From Cinclus cinclus (Eukaryota; Chordata; Aves; Passeriformes; Cinclidae), in assembly GCF_963662255.1 (NCBI RefSeq), contig NC_085046.1, positions 50,545,797 through 50,609,796 on the forward strand: a stretch of 64,000 bases of DNA, read 5' to 3'. Both the position numbers and the translations under genes were made by a program. Positions 26,030 to 38,010 of this stretch are shown here, piece by piece. A model generated the notes under the pieces. It had not been told where the DNA came from and searched no databases. It worked only from the letters and a program-made list of their open reading frames with translations. Position 1 is the stretch's first letter, and every line of letters starts with the position of its first letter.

Positions 26030-26400
26030 CTTCGACACACACTGGGGAGAGACTAGGATCCTCGAGGGGCCAGGACAGAACGGCGGTGGCTGCCCTGGCC
26101 CCACGGGTGTTTTCTGGCTTTTGCTGCATTCAGTTCCAGCTGTGGGCTGAAGGCCCCCGCGGGGCCGTGCGGGCTGTGGCAGAGAGGGCGCAGCCCAGGC
26201 CGAAGCTGCTCCCGGGGCCCAGCGGACCCTGGCTCGGCCTGGGCCGGCAGCGGGGCTGCGCTTCACGTCAGCGAGATGTTAGCAGATAGAGCCTGGCCCT
26301 GCCTTGGCCGAGCACGCAGCCTCCCCTCCCCTCCCCTGCCCGGCCACTGGGCCAGGCGGGGGAAGAACTTCTCCCTCCAAAGGCTGGAAAGCGAGAGACT
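26030..26400. other. CpG-dense core of LTR B
   Basis: By eye roughly 25 CpG dinucleotides fall within about 370 bp, with CCCCT-type runs near 26320. The rest of the window is strongly CpG-poor, so this is its only CpG-island-like segment. It lies wholly inside LTR B, downstream of the TATA-like box, so it is an LTR promoter region and not a host gene promoter. Confidence 0.7.
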
Positions 26401-26415
26401 TTTCCCCCCGGCTTG

Positions 26416-26426
26416 TTATTTTTTAA
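26416..26426 (-). promoter_or_regulatory. TATA-like element of LTR B
   Basis: The minus strand reads TTAAAAAATAA about 180 bp inside the element's 5' end, followed by CpG-rich sequence where transcription would start. The position fits a U3 core promoter. Present activity cannot be judged. Confidence 0.4.
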
Positions 26427-26605
26427 CTGTTCACAAAGGCGTGTTCAGCTCTCAGTGGCTTAACAGGTTGTCAGTTCTCAAAACTAATCCTTGATTGGTT
26501 TTTGTCAGACATAGAGCAAGCTCTCAGCAGATCCTCTTGGAAAAATCACTTCCATGGGTGATTTCTTCCCTCCTCACCAAATATCAAATGTGCAAAACCA
26601 GCACA

Positions 26606-26610
26606 CTGTA
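26606..26610. repeat. Target-site duplication, right copy (LTR B)
   Basis: CTGTA directly follows the terminal CA of LTR B and is identical to the left copy. One more upstream base (A) also matches, but using it would remove the canonical CA end. Confidence 0.75.
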
Positions 26611-26814
26611 ACACAGAATTTAAAAATATTGCTCCTAATCATGTAAATGCACTAAAACTAAGAAAAGAAATTATTAATAAAATTGTATTCAGTTGAAGGT
26701 AAGCATAAAAGTCTCTGCTACTACACACAAATTTCTCAACATCTTCTTACTGTTTTAATCTCCATTGAAACCCAAAATTAGGTAATAGTATATTTATTTA
26801 AATGGGGAAATCAA

Positions 26815-26965
26815 AGAATCATAGAGTCATAGAATATTTTAGGTTGGAAGAGACCTTAAAGGTTATCTAACTTCAACCCCCTTGCCGTGGGCCAAGTCAC
26901 ATTTCCCTAGACCAGATTGCCCAAATACTCATCCAGACCAGCCCAGAACACTTGAATCACTTCAT
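26815..26965 (-). mobile_element. CR1 LINE 3' tail, severely 5'-truncated
   Basis: The left edge carries AATCATAGAGTCATAGAAT, the complement of the CR1 3'-terminal octamer repeats (ATTCTATG). It is followed by GGTTGGAAGAGACC and AACCCCCTTGCC, the complement of the conserved CR1 3' untranslated region. About 150 bp are recognisable. CR1 elements lack a poly(A) tail and typically insert 5'-truncated, exactly as here. The right boundary is approximate. Confidence 0.9.
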
Positions 26966-29900
26966 GATTCCATGAATCTGTAAACTCTTCATCTAATTAG
27001 GAAGGATCTTCTTGCACTTAAAATGATTTTTAAAAATTGACTTTTTATTTCAGCCCAAGTAAATGAGAATAAATTCAGATAACATGCTACTTAATTAGAA
27101 ATTAATTCAAGCATTTTTCTACAACTTCATATCATAGCAGGTATCCTGATACTCATGATATTTTGTCAAATGATATATATAGAATGTCAGAGAAAGAAAA
27201 ATATTTTCTAAGTAGTCATGAAAAAATTAAAAATTGTTATTTTCTCATTTACACACTAGGAAACAACCTCTAATGAATTTTGAGCATTAATCTGTCACTA
27301 TGAACACTGCCTCCATCACCATATATGTATTCCATGCAAGGTACAGAGGATATATTTTCATCAATTTACTGGAGAGATTTTTGAGGAACTTATAACAGCT
27401 TTCTTTTTAGCAGCCACCTACATGTCATTCTCCAACAAAGAAGAGTAGAAGTATTATGAAGACATCTTCTTTTAATAAATTTTTGAGAATGTTTTCCCCA
27501 TAAGCCTTACTTGACACTTGAATGGGAACAACTGAAAATATATTTTGCACAAAATAAATATTTTCTTAGGAAAAAAAAATCCCTAAATATTATTTATTTT
27601 TTCACATGGTCAAAAAATCAATAACACAGTGAATGACTTTAAAGTTATCTTAAAAGCTGATTTTTTTATAGTCCTTCCCTCCAAGTCAAACTTTTCACAA
27701 TTCTTTGAATCCCAAAGGAACACTTTGCCTCCTGCAAGAAAGAAATTCAGTTACCAAGTCACTGAATTGTAACTTTAGTCTGCATTTAGTCATCAGGAGA
27801 TCTGAATGTCACAAGCAAGAGGGATGAAAGTCTACCGGTTCAGTAGAATGAAGGCAATAGAATGAATGGCACAAAAGACACAGTTCCTGAGCTTTGGTGC
27901 TGATGGCAGCTCATCCTACACCCATGGGCAGAACAGCTATCTCCATTGTTTTTGCCTTCCCTCTGTAAAATGAGACTGCACAAATACTCATTAGATGCCC
28001 GTACAGAACGTTGAGAGCAGGTGCAAATATATGCTATGTGCTCAGAAAGAAAATAGGTTTTAAACAAGTGCCCATGCAACTGTTTTGGTTTATGCTTACA
28101 TAAAGCATTTTAGTCACTCCTAATTCACATTAAGGGCATCTTGAATGGCTCAATAAGGTCCGGGCCTGTGTAGGAATGGACTTTGGATTATATTCTTGGA
28201 ACTGAAAAGGGAAAAGTCACTTCATGTAGATAATAGATTTATAGATACCTAAAGGATCAAACTTCTTTAGAATTGCACAGTCTAAGAGTTTTAGAAGCCA
28301 AGATCAATGTCTGCACTTCTGAGGATAGTTATCTTAATTTACAGCAAGTATTCACAGAATGACACTTTCAACACACAATATTCTTTTAAAAAGAAAGAAA
28401 GAAAAAGTGACATATTGCATTGCATTTCCAGGATACTGCAGTTCAGCTGAGCACATCTTGGCAAATGCAACCCATCACTAGCCTTGACAAGAAATTAATG
28501 CCAGAGGATTACTTTTTTTGTGAAGTGGCTGCTGCTGTGGTTCTTTGGCAACATTCTTTCCTCCTTAAGTTGATATATGATCCTGCTGCAGACAAGGTTA
28601 GTTCTCCCACTGGCTGAGCTGACATTATGATTCACAGGGCCAACATCACTAAATGAACTCTGATCCAGCAGTGCTACTGGCAGATCTTACAGCCTATATT
28701 TGTCTCTTATCCATGTGGTTTGTATTATAATGTAAATGAATGGAAAAGTAGGCCTTCTCCTCCGTCAGAAAAACTTAAGCTAGCTTAAACAGCATTTAGT
28801 ATTAGAAGTGATTTTACCAAATAAAATAAGCCTCTCGATCTTGAGAAAAGACTCCAATCAAGAAGAGAAAGCATTGAAGATACTAATATGGACTATATTG
28901 TCTTCCAGCCTCATAAAAGCACTGTGAACAGTTCATTTCATCTTAAATAGCCAAGTTCCAAAAACAAAAGCTTAGAACAAAATTATAGGTGAGTCAATCA
29001 TGCACCTTATCAATATTCCAAAAACTGCCTGTCTCGATGAGAGCCTCTCCCCAGCCTGGCTCTGAAAACAGTATGCTTTATTCAGATCTGCAATTGCAGA
29101 AAAGTGCTGTCAAAATTCCTGACCTCATTAATAAAAAAATTTAAACTGAAGTAATTTTATTATGGCCAGTGAAAACACTGTAGATTTACGACAGTATATC
29201 TGACAGCAGAATATAACTTGATCTGTATTACGCAATTATTGAACAGACAATTGAAGTCTCAAATACAAAATTTTAAGTGCATTTTCCCAAATCACTGCAA
29301 ACTACAAAAGCATTTTCGCGGTCTAAACCAGATGCACAGTTAACATTCTTAAGACACTTTTCTCCTTGAAATAGTCTTTTAACCATAAGCAGTGAACATA
29401 ACTGTGGTTATGCTAGTTCTGTGTGACAATTGCATCAATCTACTAACACTGATGCCGTCTATCAATGAAACTGAAGTTATATTGCATCTTAGTATTCTGT
29501 ATCACTTATACACCAGTGTTGTTTGCAAACCAAATAGGTAAAATTGTCTCTTTACTGTGCTTCAAAGTGTGAAATCAAAGCATTTGTTAGGAATGTGGGG
29601 TGGAAATAAATGGGTAACAGTAGACTGAGTGGGGAAGTTAAGACCTTGCTGAACACCCACTTCTTTTCCAGGAAACCCAGTGGGTAACAAGGAGGGATCA
29701 CACGCGAAAGCTGAGAACTTCATGAACTGCATTTTAAATATTATGGTGCTGAGCCCCAACCACATATAAGCCCCTATTTGCTTCCCATTAGTCGAGGAAG
29801 CCTGGAGTGTCAGTTACAAGCTAGTATCAATCCAAGCTAAATTTTCACAAATCATGACCTGTTATCAAAACCAGCAGGAACTCAGTATTGAGCCAACAAG

Positions 29901-32546
29901 CAGCCTCAGATTAACATCATTCCTTGGAAAGATTAAGATTTATTTTATGCTTCAGGATCGCATTTAGGATGCAAAAGTCAATGAAGCCAAGAGTTACGAA
30001 CTCATTCTGCCACTCACTAAATCAGTCCTAAAAGGATTTTGGCACCTGTTCAACAGGGAAAAGCAAGGGAAGGGGCAGAGGTTGAAGTCAAAGTATATGA
30101 CAAGCCACAGCAATGACACAAGTTATCTCTGCTTTCCATCTTGGTGCTCTGTGTCAACAGTAACCCCGGCAGCAGAATTCTGGTCATAAAGATGAGGTCT
30201 CACACAGGAAACTGAAAGATGCAGCAGAACACTGGCTACTCTTGCTCTTTTCTTACTTCATGATTTGGGATTGGAAGTGTTTAGGCTCACAGGCTCAAGT
30301 TCTCAACAGAGTTGGAAATCAATCCAAAATAATTTGCATATAAATGTTATATGCTGAGGGGAAAAAAAATTTCCCCTGTTTTCTAAAACAGACATCTCCT
30401 TTGGATTCAGAGTTATTTCCCTCAATTTTGAAATATTCAGCCTTTGGAATAAAGGCTTTGTCTATCATCATGGGATACTCTAGGGAGTATTTGAGAGGGA
30501 GAAGTATCTCAGTTAAGGAATTTGATCTATTTAATCCCAGGAGAGTCTTTTTTGTAGTTAGTGGGTTGGGATCAAAAGTAATAAAAAGAAGTTTTCACTG
30601 TATTGGTTTGCTTCCAGGCACATGTTTCATACTCTTCTAAAATCCTTACTGGTGTGATAAAAATGGCAGCTCAAAGTCTCCCAAGCTGGCATCAACCTCT
30701 AGATGTCCTTTCCAGTAGAGGAAAAGAGAAAATGCAAATTAATTTGTTTAAATAACCTGTCATTCTCCCATATAGCTAACAGGTGAATAATATTAACTAC
30801 ATAATAACGTGCAGATCGCCAAATCTTAATACTTAGAATTAACAGAACATGCAATAATTCAGGCTGAAGGGATTCTAATTACCAAGGGATGGGAAAAGTA
30901 AATTACATTTGTATAGCCTAACAAATTAAATTAAAATACAGTGATTTCTAACAGCTGAGGTGGGGGGGGGTCTTTAAAATCTCAAAGTCTTTAGACCAAA
31001 AAAACTAAAAAAAATTATGATAACCCCTATACTGCAGTTCAATGGCAAACAGGGCTTTAGCACTGTAGTATCACACTGTAACTATTAAAAATGCCTGAAC
31101 ATATCTGTCTCAAAGAGGGCAAAAGTTTATCTACACTGAAAATTTGGCAATGTATTAGCTATTACAACTGCAGCATCCACTTGAGGCATCTTGTGCGTTA
31201 TCAAGCATTGATTCCCTTTACCCTTTGCCTTCATTACACCAAAAAAATGAACTTTGCCAAGTCTTTAAATACTTCTTAGACAGACTTGATGCTAGTTAAT
31301 TTTGAGAAACAAGACACTCATAAATGTCTTTCAAGCAATACATGATGTATTAGACAGGATACCTATGTTGTGAGGGGCTTTTTTCAGTACTAAGAATAAA
31401 TGAAGAACAAAATCTATGATTTTTTTAAAATTTTTCTATTAAATTAAATACATGTCAAGATTTTCAAAGAGGCCAAAATTCAGCATCTGAAATAACTTTC
31501 AGGCAGATAGATACATAGATTAATTGCATTTCTAGAGATGCCAAAATACTAGAAAAATCACATAATACAATTCACTGGAGTGATTGTCGAAGTTCAACTG
31601 AAATACCTCCTTAGATCTCCTCTTCATGCTGTAACGCAGAGACTGATAAGTGCAAGCTTACAATACATAAAGGAGGAAAAAAATATTTCCAGAGTTGAAG
31701 GCTATGTCAGATCACCAGTTCTGGTGATCCAGTGATCTAGTGATCTGAACCAGTGCTGAGCCAGTTGTTCAGCAGGCAAGTCATTTTCCTGCTACAGTTT
31801 AATGGCAAAAGAGTAGAGCCAAAACTTCACTGTCACTTAGCCAGAAACCTTACTATTTATATATTTCGGGGGGGAGCAGTTCTGTATGCCCTCAGTCTCA
31901 GTGTGTTACAGTTCGTAACTTGCAACACAAAGCAGCTGATCCCTTCTTAGAGATTTATGGGTTTACAACAGACTCACCACCCTGTAATTCTGTCACAAGA
32001 TGCCCTTTTTGGGTTGCCCAGAGCACCTACTTCAGTTTAATCACTTTTTTACCTCCACTGGTTCTGCAGTGACTGACCAGAAACTGTAGTAAGCTGTAGT
32101 AGTAGGAATCTTGGCAAAACTTATGTTGGGAGCCACTGAGATTTTAGATGTAAGACGAATATTGAGATGATATGGAAACTATGAATTTTTGACTCTCATT
32201 AAAATCATACACACAGTGAAGGAAGAAAAAATCCTGTTTTCAGTGAGAGTCAAATGAAACACAATAAAGGTCTAAAACTTAATGGTGAAAAGGGAAAAAA
32301 TAAGACATAGAACACAAACTCTGTAGATGAACATAGACAGTCCATAAATTGAAACGCATTCACTAAAGAAACTGAAACCAGTATCACATGGATTTCATTA
32401 TATTATCATTTGTGAGACATAGTCTCAACAATCAATGCTAAAAAATAGAGGGGAAAATGGTGAAAGTATGCAAAAAAAGTTTGATTTTAAAGTTTATGCT
32501 TCCCTGTAGGTTGGTATCTCCCTTTCCATGTTGCTTAAATAGCTGA
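26966..32546. other. Unique AT-rich DNA, no gene seen
   Basis: No gene or transposon is recognised. Open frames such as 27840-28079 and 30344-30640 are short and featureless. Simple sequence includes a run of nine G at about 30962-30970 and an AAAG-type tract near 28386-28406. Confidence 0.5.
31708..31747 (+). repeat. GTGATC hairpin and direct-repeat cluster
   Basis: GATCACCAG, TT, CTGGTGATC form a perfect 9-bp-stem hairpin at 31710-31729. Two further GTGATC copies follow directly, so the left arm CAGATCAC can also pair with the distal GTGATCTG. This gives two mutually exclusive hairpins of different size. Confidence 0.6.
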
Positions 32547-32618
32547 GTTTTTTGGTTTTTTTTTTTTAATTTGGGATTTTGGTTGGATTTTTCTGTTTTT
32601 TGGGGTTTTTTTTAAATT
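32547..32618 (+). repeat. T-rich low-complexity tract
   Basis: Runs of T interspersed with GG (TTTTTTGG and similar) fill about 70 bp. Its complement resembles the A-rich tract at 33003-33085 in composition. Confidence 0.8.
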
Positions 32619-33002
32619 AGGCTAATTAGTTGGGCAGATATTATAGGATAAATAAAACATAATACATGATTTTGTACATTTTTCTCCTCTGCATGTTCTT
32701 GCTACATTCACTTTTCTTCATAGCGTACTTTGTTCTGGATCTGTGACTAAAACAGTGTACATAACAGATCAGTGGACATAGTGAATAAATTCCTCTTTTT
32801 GCTTTGCTTGTATTTGCAGCTTTTGGTCCACGTGTTAAACTGATGTTGATCCATTATTCTTGTTGCCATCTTTCTGTGTTTTCCATTCCACAATATAGGG
32901 GAGTAAGCAAGTAGTTGTGCTGGTGTCTGGCTGCTTGCTGGAGGCACAGCATACAACTGAACATTACCACAAAATGTGCTTTGAAACATCAGCATCCTCT
33001 GA
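32619..33002. other. Unique sequence between T-rich and A-rich tracts
   Basis: About 380 bp of ordinary sequence. It is followed by an A run and could be mistaken for a retrocopied transcript, but I see no coding remnant, no AATAAA in the last 40 bases, and no flanking duplication. Confidence 0.4.
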
Positions 33003-33085
33003 CAAAAAAAAAAAAAAACAAAAACAAACCCCACCACCAAACAAAAACCCAGACAAACAAACACACACCCCAAAAGCCCCAAAAG
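33003..33085 (+). repeat. A-rich/CA-rich low-complexity tract
   Basis: A 15-base A run followed by AAAC, CACC and ACACACCCC words. The low-complexity frames across it (32747-33082 minus, 32915-33166 plus) are artefacts of composition. Confidence 0.8.
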
Positions 33086-36000
33086 GAAAACCTACCAAAA
33101 AGAATAGAGGCAAAGATAACCAGACTTAACAATGACAGAAATAAGGAGACTTCCCTTAGGAACTAAAGCAGCTGTATGGAATTTGTTGCAACCTAGAAAA
33201 GTTGTTGCTTCCCCTGTGGACTTACTTGCTTGCCTCTCTTTCACTGTTTAACATTAGATACTAAATTAAAACTGTATATATAATATTTACAAATAAAACA
33301 TACAAGATTTCTGAATGTTCACATATAAGCAAGTAAGAAACTAGCTAAATGACAATGTGAAGGCAAACTTAGCAATGTCATGCAGGAAAGCAGAAGTCTT
33401 CATGGCTAAGTCTTATATGCAATGTTTCTATTAAATGGCTTTAGCTCAGGAAGTAGACTTGTTGTGATGAAAATGGATGATCATATGGAGCTGGGAGACA
33501 TCAATATAAAGGAGGAACAGAATAATACCCACAAAAAATTAGGTGGATTTGAGGTTTGTAATTGAAATGGAATGAAGTATAATAGAACAAGGGCAAAGGG
33601 CCATTAACATGAATCCATGATACAGAATGAGAGTACATCAGCTAAAAATGATAAAAAGGCCTGGCTGTATTTATTGATCACAGGCTGACTATAAATCACT
33701 GGCATTATGCTGCTCTGAAAAAGGCAAATGCAATTTTAAGATGCATTGGGAGAAATGTTTTTTATAGAAGCACAGAGTTATTAAAGCCTTTTTACAGAAC
33801 CCCTCTCCCTTGTGTGGGAGAGTCTTCATCTGAAACATGGCATCTGGTGCCAATTATCCATATTAAAAAAAATAAATTAAATTAACTCATACCAGAAAAT
33901 ATGTGGAAGGAAATTCCAACAAATACTAGAAAAACAAATTGCCTATGTTACGAAAGAAACGATGAGAAGAAAACTGGTTTGGTTAGCCCAGCAAAACAAG
34001 TTGGGAAATGTAGCTTGGTTCTTTAGAAGTATGTGGTTAAATAATATTAAAGAAAGGAAAGAAATTAGGAGAAATATACTGACATAAGGACAGAAACTTA
34101 TAAAGTGGGAATGAGTAAAATGAGTCTGAAAACCTGAAGACAATTGCTAATGAAGGCTCTGAAAAAGCCTTTCTGGAGAACTGTAGGAAGCTAGCAAAAA
34201 AAAGCTTTCTAATGTGAATAGCAAAAATATATAGATCTTATTTTTGTGTGTTTCTCTGTGACAGCAAGGGATACAGTTGAAAGTCAATTATGTTTTCTAC
34301 ACCCCTTGTTCTATGCAGTGCTCGGCTTCCACTTCTAGTTGGTGTACTAGGCCATGTCATGGTCTGTAATATTATTCCCAATCTGAATCTACAGTATTTT
34401 ATAGGAACACAGAACATGTACATATCCCTGATATTTTCATAGAAAAGAACTAATTTATTTTATGTGCATTTCACCATCAAATCTTACTATAGTTGTTGCA
34501 AGAAATGCAACACAAAAGGAAGTGTGATTTTGAAAATAAATCTATAAAAACCTGTGTATTTCTACTAACTAAACTTGGCAGCATGCTTTTTTGAAGAAAG
34601 GAAAGGGCAAAGAAAGGGCAATTAGTATGAGAAATCATTTGAGGCAAGCCATTATTAACTGAAAATAACCACAATCTATTGAGAGACATTTTGCTAAGAC
34701 CTAACCAGCATAACAATCTAGCCCTGCAGAAATACAAAGATCATTTGTCTAGTTATAGTTGCATGACAGATAAGTTGCACATGAGTTTTCTAACGCATTC
34801 AAAAAAATCAGTAGAGCAAATTCCTCAGTTTGACTTTATTCATGTCTATCTGATTAAACATTCCTATCTTAGACAAAATATAGCCTGCATTTGACAGAGC
34901 TGGTGCAAAAGATGAGAGCCTGGAGCATGTAATTAAAGCTAGCACTAGGTATTTCCAGCTCCTATTATCAGTTTAGGAGACAGCTGTTAACACTAAGCAA
35001 ATTTTTATTTAAAAGTATCAAAAAGGAAAAGCAGGAAAAAAGCTAACACTATTGTGCCTCATTATTTTCAAAAATACCCCCTACCCTTACAGCCACCACC
35101 ACTACCTACCACTACCCCACAAAACAATCCATGATGATAGTAAAGGAGTAATTGAGTGGCTGGAACACAGAAAATGTGGGTTTGCAATAACCACGAGAAA
35201 TATGGATCATTTGCTGTAGACCACTCCATTTTTGTCAGAGAACTTCAGTGAAGTCCACCAAAACTATTAAATTTATAATCACTAGATACAAAATAGCTGA
35301 TACAGTAAAATCTTATAATGGGCAACAAATTACTTGAGTAGTAATTTCAGCAGTTTACTACAAAGTATGCATTAGACATATTCTCAATCCTCATTCATTC
35401 CAATTCAGTAGGCTGGTGGTAAAAGTGACATAAAAATAATAAAGCACATAAAACACGGAGTCAAACTCTGACCCTTAATGCTGCTAAATTGCAAAGCAGC
35501 ATCATATGAAAAATCAATACAGAAATGCCTATGTTGTTTACTCTAAGAGGCACCAGAGCTTTTCAGTTATATGCAATTTAAGATTAATAATTCCATAAAT
35601 TACAATCCAGCTGGGTATCATCAACCCATGAGAAAGAAAAATTGTGCAAGAAGATATAACTACAGGAGAAACAAAGGTTGCACATCCCTTTTCCAACCTT
35701 CAGAAGAGCCAATGGTTTATGGCATGGCAGAAGAAGAACCTAAAAGAGTCATTGCCTAATACATGAAAACTAGATCTAAGTTGTCATGGTTTTCAAAGAT
35801 TTGATGTAGGAAAGATTGATGGGGTGGAATAAACAATTACAGTGGTCTCTGAACAATCTGTATCACCATGCATATCACCAATGTTTCCCTTCAATTTGAA
35901 ATACAACATGGCAATATTTCCTCATTTTTAAATTAGAAAATAAATTCAACTTTTGGGATTTTGTGAGGGCTTGGTCCCTATAAAATTTCCTTTTTGAACA

Positions 36001-36524
36001 GTGACAACTGTAAAAGCACTTTTTGTTCAGAGCTTTGAGAGACACTAGAGAAAATGTGCAAAAGTTATCTTATTCAGTTTATTGCTCCTGCAAACACTGT
36101 GATAAATTCACACTTAAAATCTTGCTGATAAAAAGTACAATCTTTCCCTGACAAACTAAACTGAAGATTCAAATTAAGCAACAGAAGTGCCCCAAGCTTC
36201 TGTCAGCTGCTAGTTGCAAGCTACAAACTGGGGTGCAAATGTATGCCAACTTGTTTCTATAACTTTGAGCTTTTGGAGTAAAACAAGAGAAACAAATAGT
36301 GCATCTACATTCTGTTTTGTTTGGGAGTGTGTTTTTGCAGCCAATCTCTTTATCATCCTCCTTTCCCATGATGTATCTTACACTGTGATGCCTTTCAGGG
36401 AATGTGAACAGGATCCCCCAGTCAAATGAACCAGCACTGGAAGTTCCACTCCCTGACTACCATCTAATGCAACCCATTCTGTACCTGGAAAAGGTCCGTG
36501 GGATCAGGTCAGAGCTAACCCAAA
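33086..36524. other. Unique AT-rich DNA, no gene seen
   Basis: No gene or transposon is recognised. A pyrimidine/CCA-CTA low-complexity patch lies at about 35075-35120. The open frames at 34477-34737 and 34679-34894 are short and unsupported. Confidence 0.5.
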
Positions 36525-36862
36525 GTAAAATTCCCAGAATCCCAGAATTGTTAGGATTGGAAGGGACCTCTGGAGATCATCCAGTCTAACCTCCCTGCCA
36601 AGGCAGGGACATACAGGAACTCATCCAGGAGGGAAGGACTCCATGACCTTCCTGGGCAGCCTTTTCCCATGCTTTGCCACTGATAATGGAAAGACATTCT
36701 TCCTTGAACGATGAGCTAGAAGTTCTTGTGTTTATTTTATGGCCATTGTTTTAGTTTATGGCCATTTCTCCTCCTCCTGTCATTGCACACCACTGAAAAA
36801 GAGTTCAGAACCATCTTTTTGGCACCTGTCTTAGAGAGATTTAACTACACTGAGATCCTCTC

Positions 36863-37157
36863 TCAGTCTTCTCTTCTCCAGACTAAACCAGCCCATCTCA
36901 CACAGTCTGTCCTCATAAGAGATGTTCCAAATACTTGATCATATTTGTTGCCTTTGCTGGATCCTCTCCAGTAGAGCTTTTTCTTGTATTGAGGAGCCCA
37001 GAACTGGACACAGCACTCCAGATGTGGCCTCACCAGGGCTGAGCAGAGGGGGAGGATCCTCAACCTCCCTCAAACTTTTGGCCACACTTTTCCTGATGCA
37101 CCCCAGGATACTATTGGCCCTCCTGGCCACAAGGGCACACTGCCAGTTCAAGGTCAA
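36863..37157 (-). pseudogene. CR1 ORF2 C-terminal remnant with frameshift
   Basis: Two overlapping minus-strand frames carry consecutive parts of the same CR1 ORF2 C-terminal region: one holds [18 protein letters not shown] and the other [20 protein letters not shown] followed by APQYKK. In an intact copy these would be contiguous, so a frameshift lies between them near 37060-37080. The C-terminal part beyond APQYKK is scrambled. Confidence 0.85.
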
Positions 37158-37257
37158 CTTGTCACCCAGTCTTGGTGGCTCCCAGGTCCTTCTCTGCAGA
37201 GCTGTTCTCTAGTAGGTCAGTCTGGGTTGGGGGTTGTTCCTCACCGGGTTCAGGATC

Positions 37258-37479
37258 CTACACTTGTCCTTTTTGAAACTCTTTAGATTTCTGTCCACCC
37301 ATTTCTTGCTTCAGCCTAGCAAGATCCCACTGAGTGGCAGCACAGCTTTCAGGTGTATCAGCCTTTCCTCCCAGTTTCATTTCATGAGCAAACTTGCTAA
37401 GGGTACATTCTATCCTTTCATCCAAGTCATTGACAAGTTCAACAAAATTGGACCCAGTATGATCCCTGGGGGACATCAC
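37258..37479 (-). pseudogene. CR1 reverse transcriptase core remnant, FADD mutated
   Basis: The frame contains LVNDLDERIECTLSKFAHE followed by MKLGG, the CR1 palm region around the catalytic YxDD-type box. The two aspartates expected in FADD are His (37384-37386) and Glu (37381-37383). Just upstream the sequence for PQGS is in another frame, indicating an additional indel. This is a dead RT fragment. Confidence 0.85.
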
Positions 37480-38010
37480 TGACTGCAGGCCTCCAGCTGA
37501 TCACAACCCTCTGAGCTCTGCCACTCAGCCAGTTCTTGGTCCACCCCACTGTCCGTTTATCTGACCCATATTTCCTGAGCTTCCCTACATGGATGTTATA
37601 GAAGACATTATCCAAAGCCTTAGGAAGTTAAGGCTTACTCTTATGTATTGAGGTAGATAACATCCACTGCTTTCCCTTCATTGACCCATCCTGGCACGTG
37701 ATCATACAAGGCTATCATATTGTTGACACATGATTCACCCTTTGGTGAATCCATGCTGACTACTCCTGATGAACTCCTTTTCTTCTCCATGCTTGATGAT
37801 GACCTCCAGAATGACCTGTTCCATCCCCATTCCATAGATAGCATTAGACAGGGCTAATAGTTTCCTGGGTCATCCTTCTTGCTGCTTTTGAAGATGGCCA
37901 TCTTCAAAACCCATCTGGCCTTCTTCCAGTCACCCATCACATCTCTCATATTTACAAATGCTGTGTTCTGGGAGCCTACTGATTTCTCTACCAATCTATT
38001 CCTGCTGGAT

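Larger units (their letters stand above)
25074..26605 (-). mobile_element. LTR B: 1.53-kb endogenous retrovirus LTR
   Basis: On the minus strand the element starts TGTGCTGGTTTTGCACA and ends AACCCACTACA, a TG...CA pair. It is bordered by CTGTA at 25069-25073 and 26606-26610, a perfect 5-bp target-site duplication. Features fit minus-strand polarity: a TATA-like TTAAAAAATAA at 26416-26426, a CpG-dense region just downstream (about 26030-26400), and AATAAA poly(A) signals near the 3' end (25233-25238, 25201-25206, 25114-25119). I recognise the body as similar to a long passerine LTR family, from memory. No gag, pol or env-like frame is present, so it is a solo LTR. The distance from the TATA-like box to the poly(A) signals, about 1.2 kb, is long for an LTR. 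Open frames at 25848-26494 are compositional, caused by the GC-rich core. Confidence 0.82.
36525..38010 (-). mobile_element. CR1 LINE, RT domain to 3' end, inactive
   Basis: The longest CR1 copy here, about 1.5 kb on the minus strand. Its 3' terminus is the left edge, with degenerate octamers ATTCTGGG, then the 3' untranslated core around 36550-36610. Toward the right the minus strand encodes ORF2 pieces in order: the RT region with EGKAVDVIYLNT (37641 onward), LVNDLDERIECTLSKFAHEM with the catalytic box at 37381-37392, [18 protein letters not shown] (near 37100), and [20 protein letters not shown] (near 37020-37063). These lie in different frames, so several indels interrupt the ORF. The RT active site expected as FADD reads FAHE. 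The element is 5'-truncated within RT and cannot be active. The right boundary is approximate. Confidence 0.92.

Noticed and set aside
25848..26494. Several overlapping open frames in GC-rich DNA
   Set aside because: They overlap in multiple phases on both strands within the CpG-rich core of LTR B, where stop codons are rare by composition.
2174..26610. LTR A and LTR B as the two ends of one provirus
   Set aside because: Their sequences are unrelated, each has its own different target-site duplication, and the 22 kb between them is unique DNA with no retroviral genes.
32619..33018. Possible processed pseudogene ending in an A run
   Set aside because: No coding remnant, no AATAAA close to the A run, and no target-site duplication seen; the A run grades into AC-rich low complexity.
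37258..37479. Host reverse-transcriptase-like gene
   Set aside because: It is part of a contiguous CR1 copy with the CR1 3' tail, frameshifts and a destroyed catalytic box.
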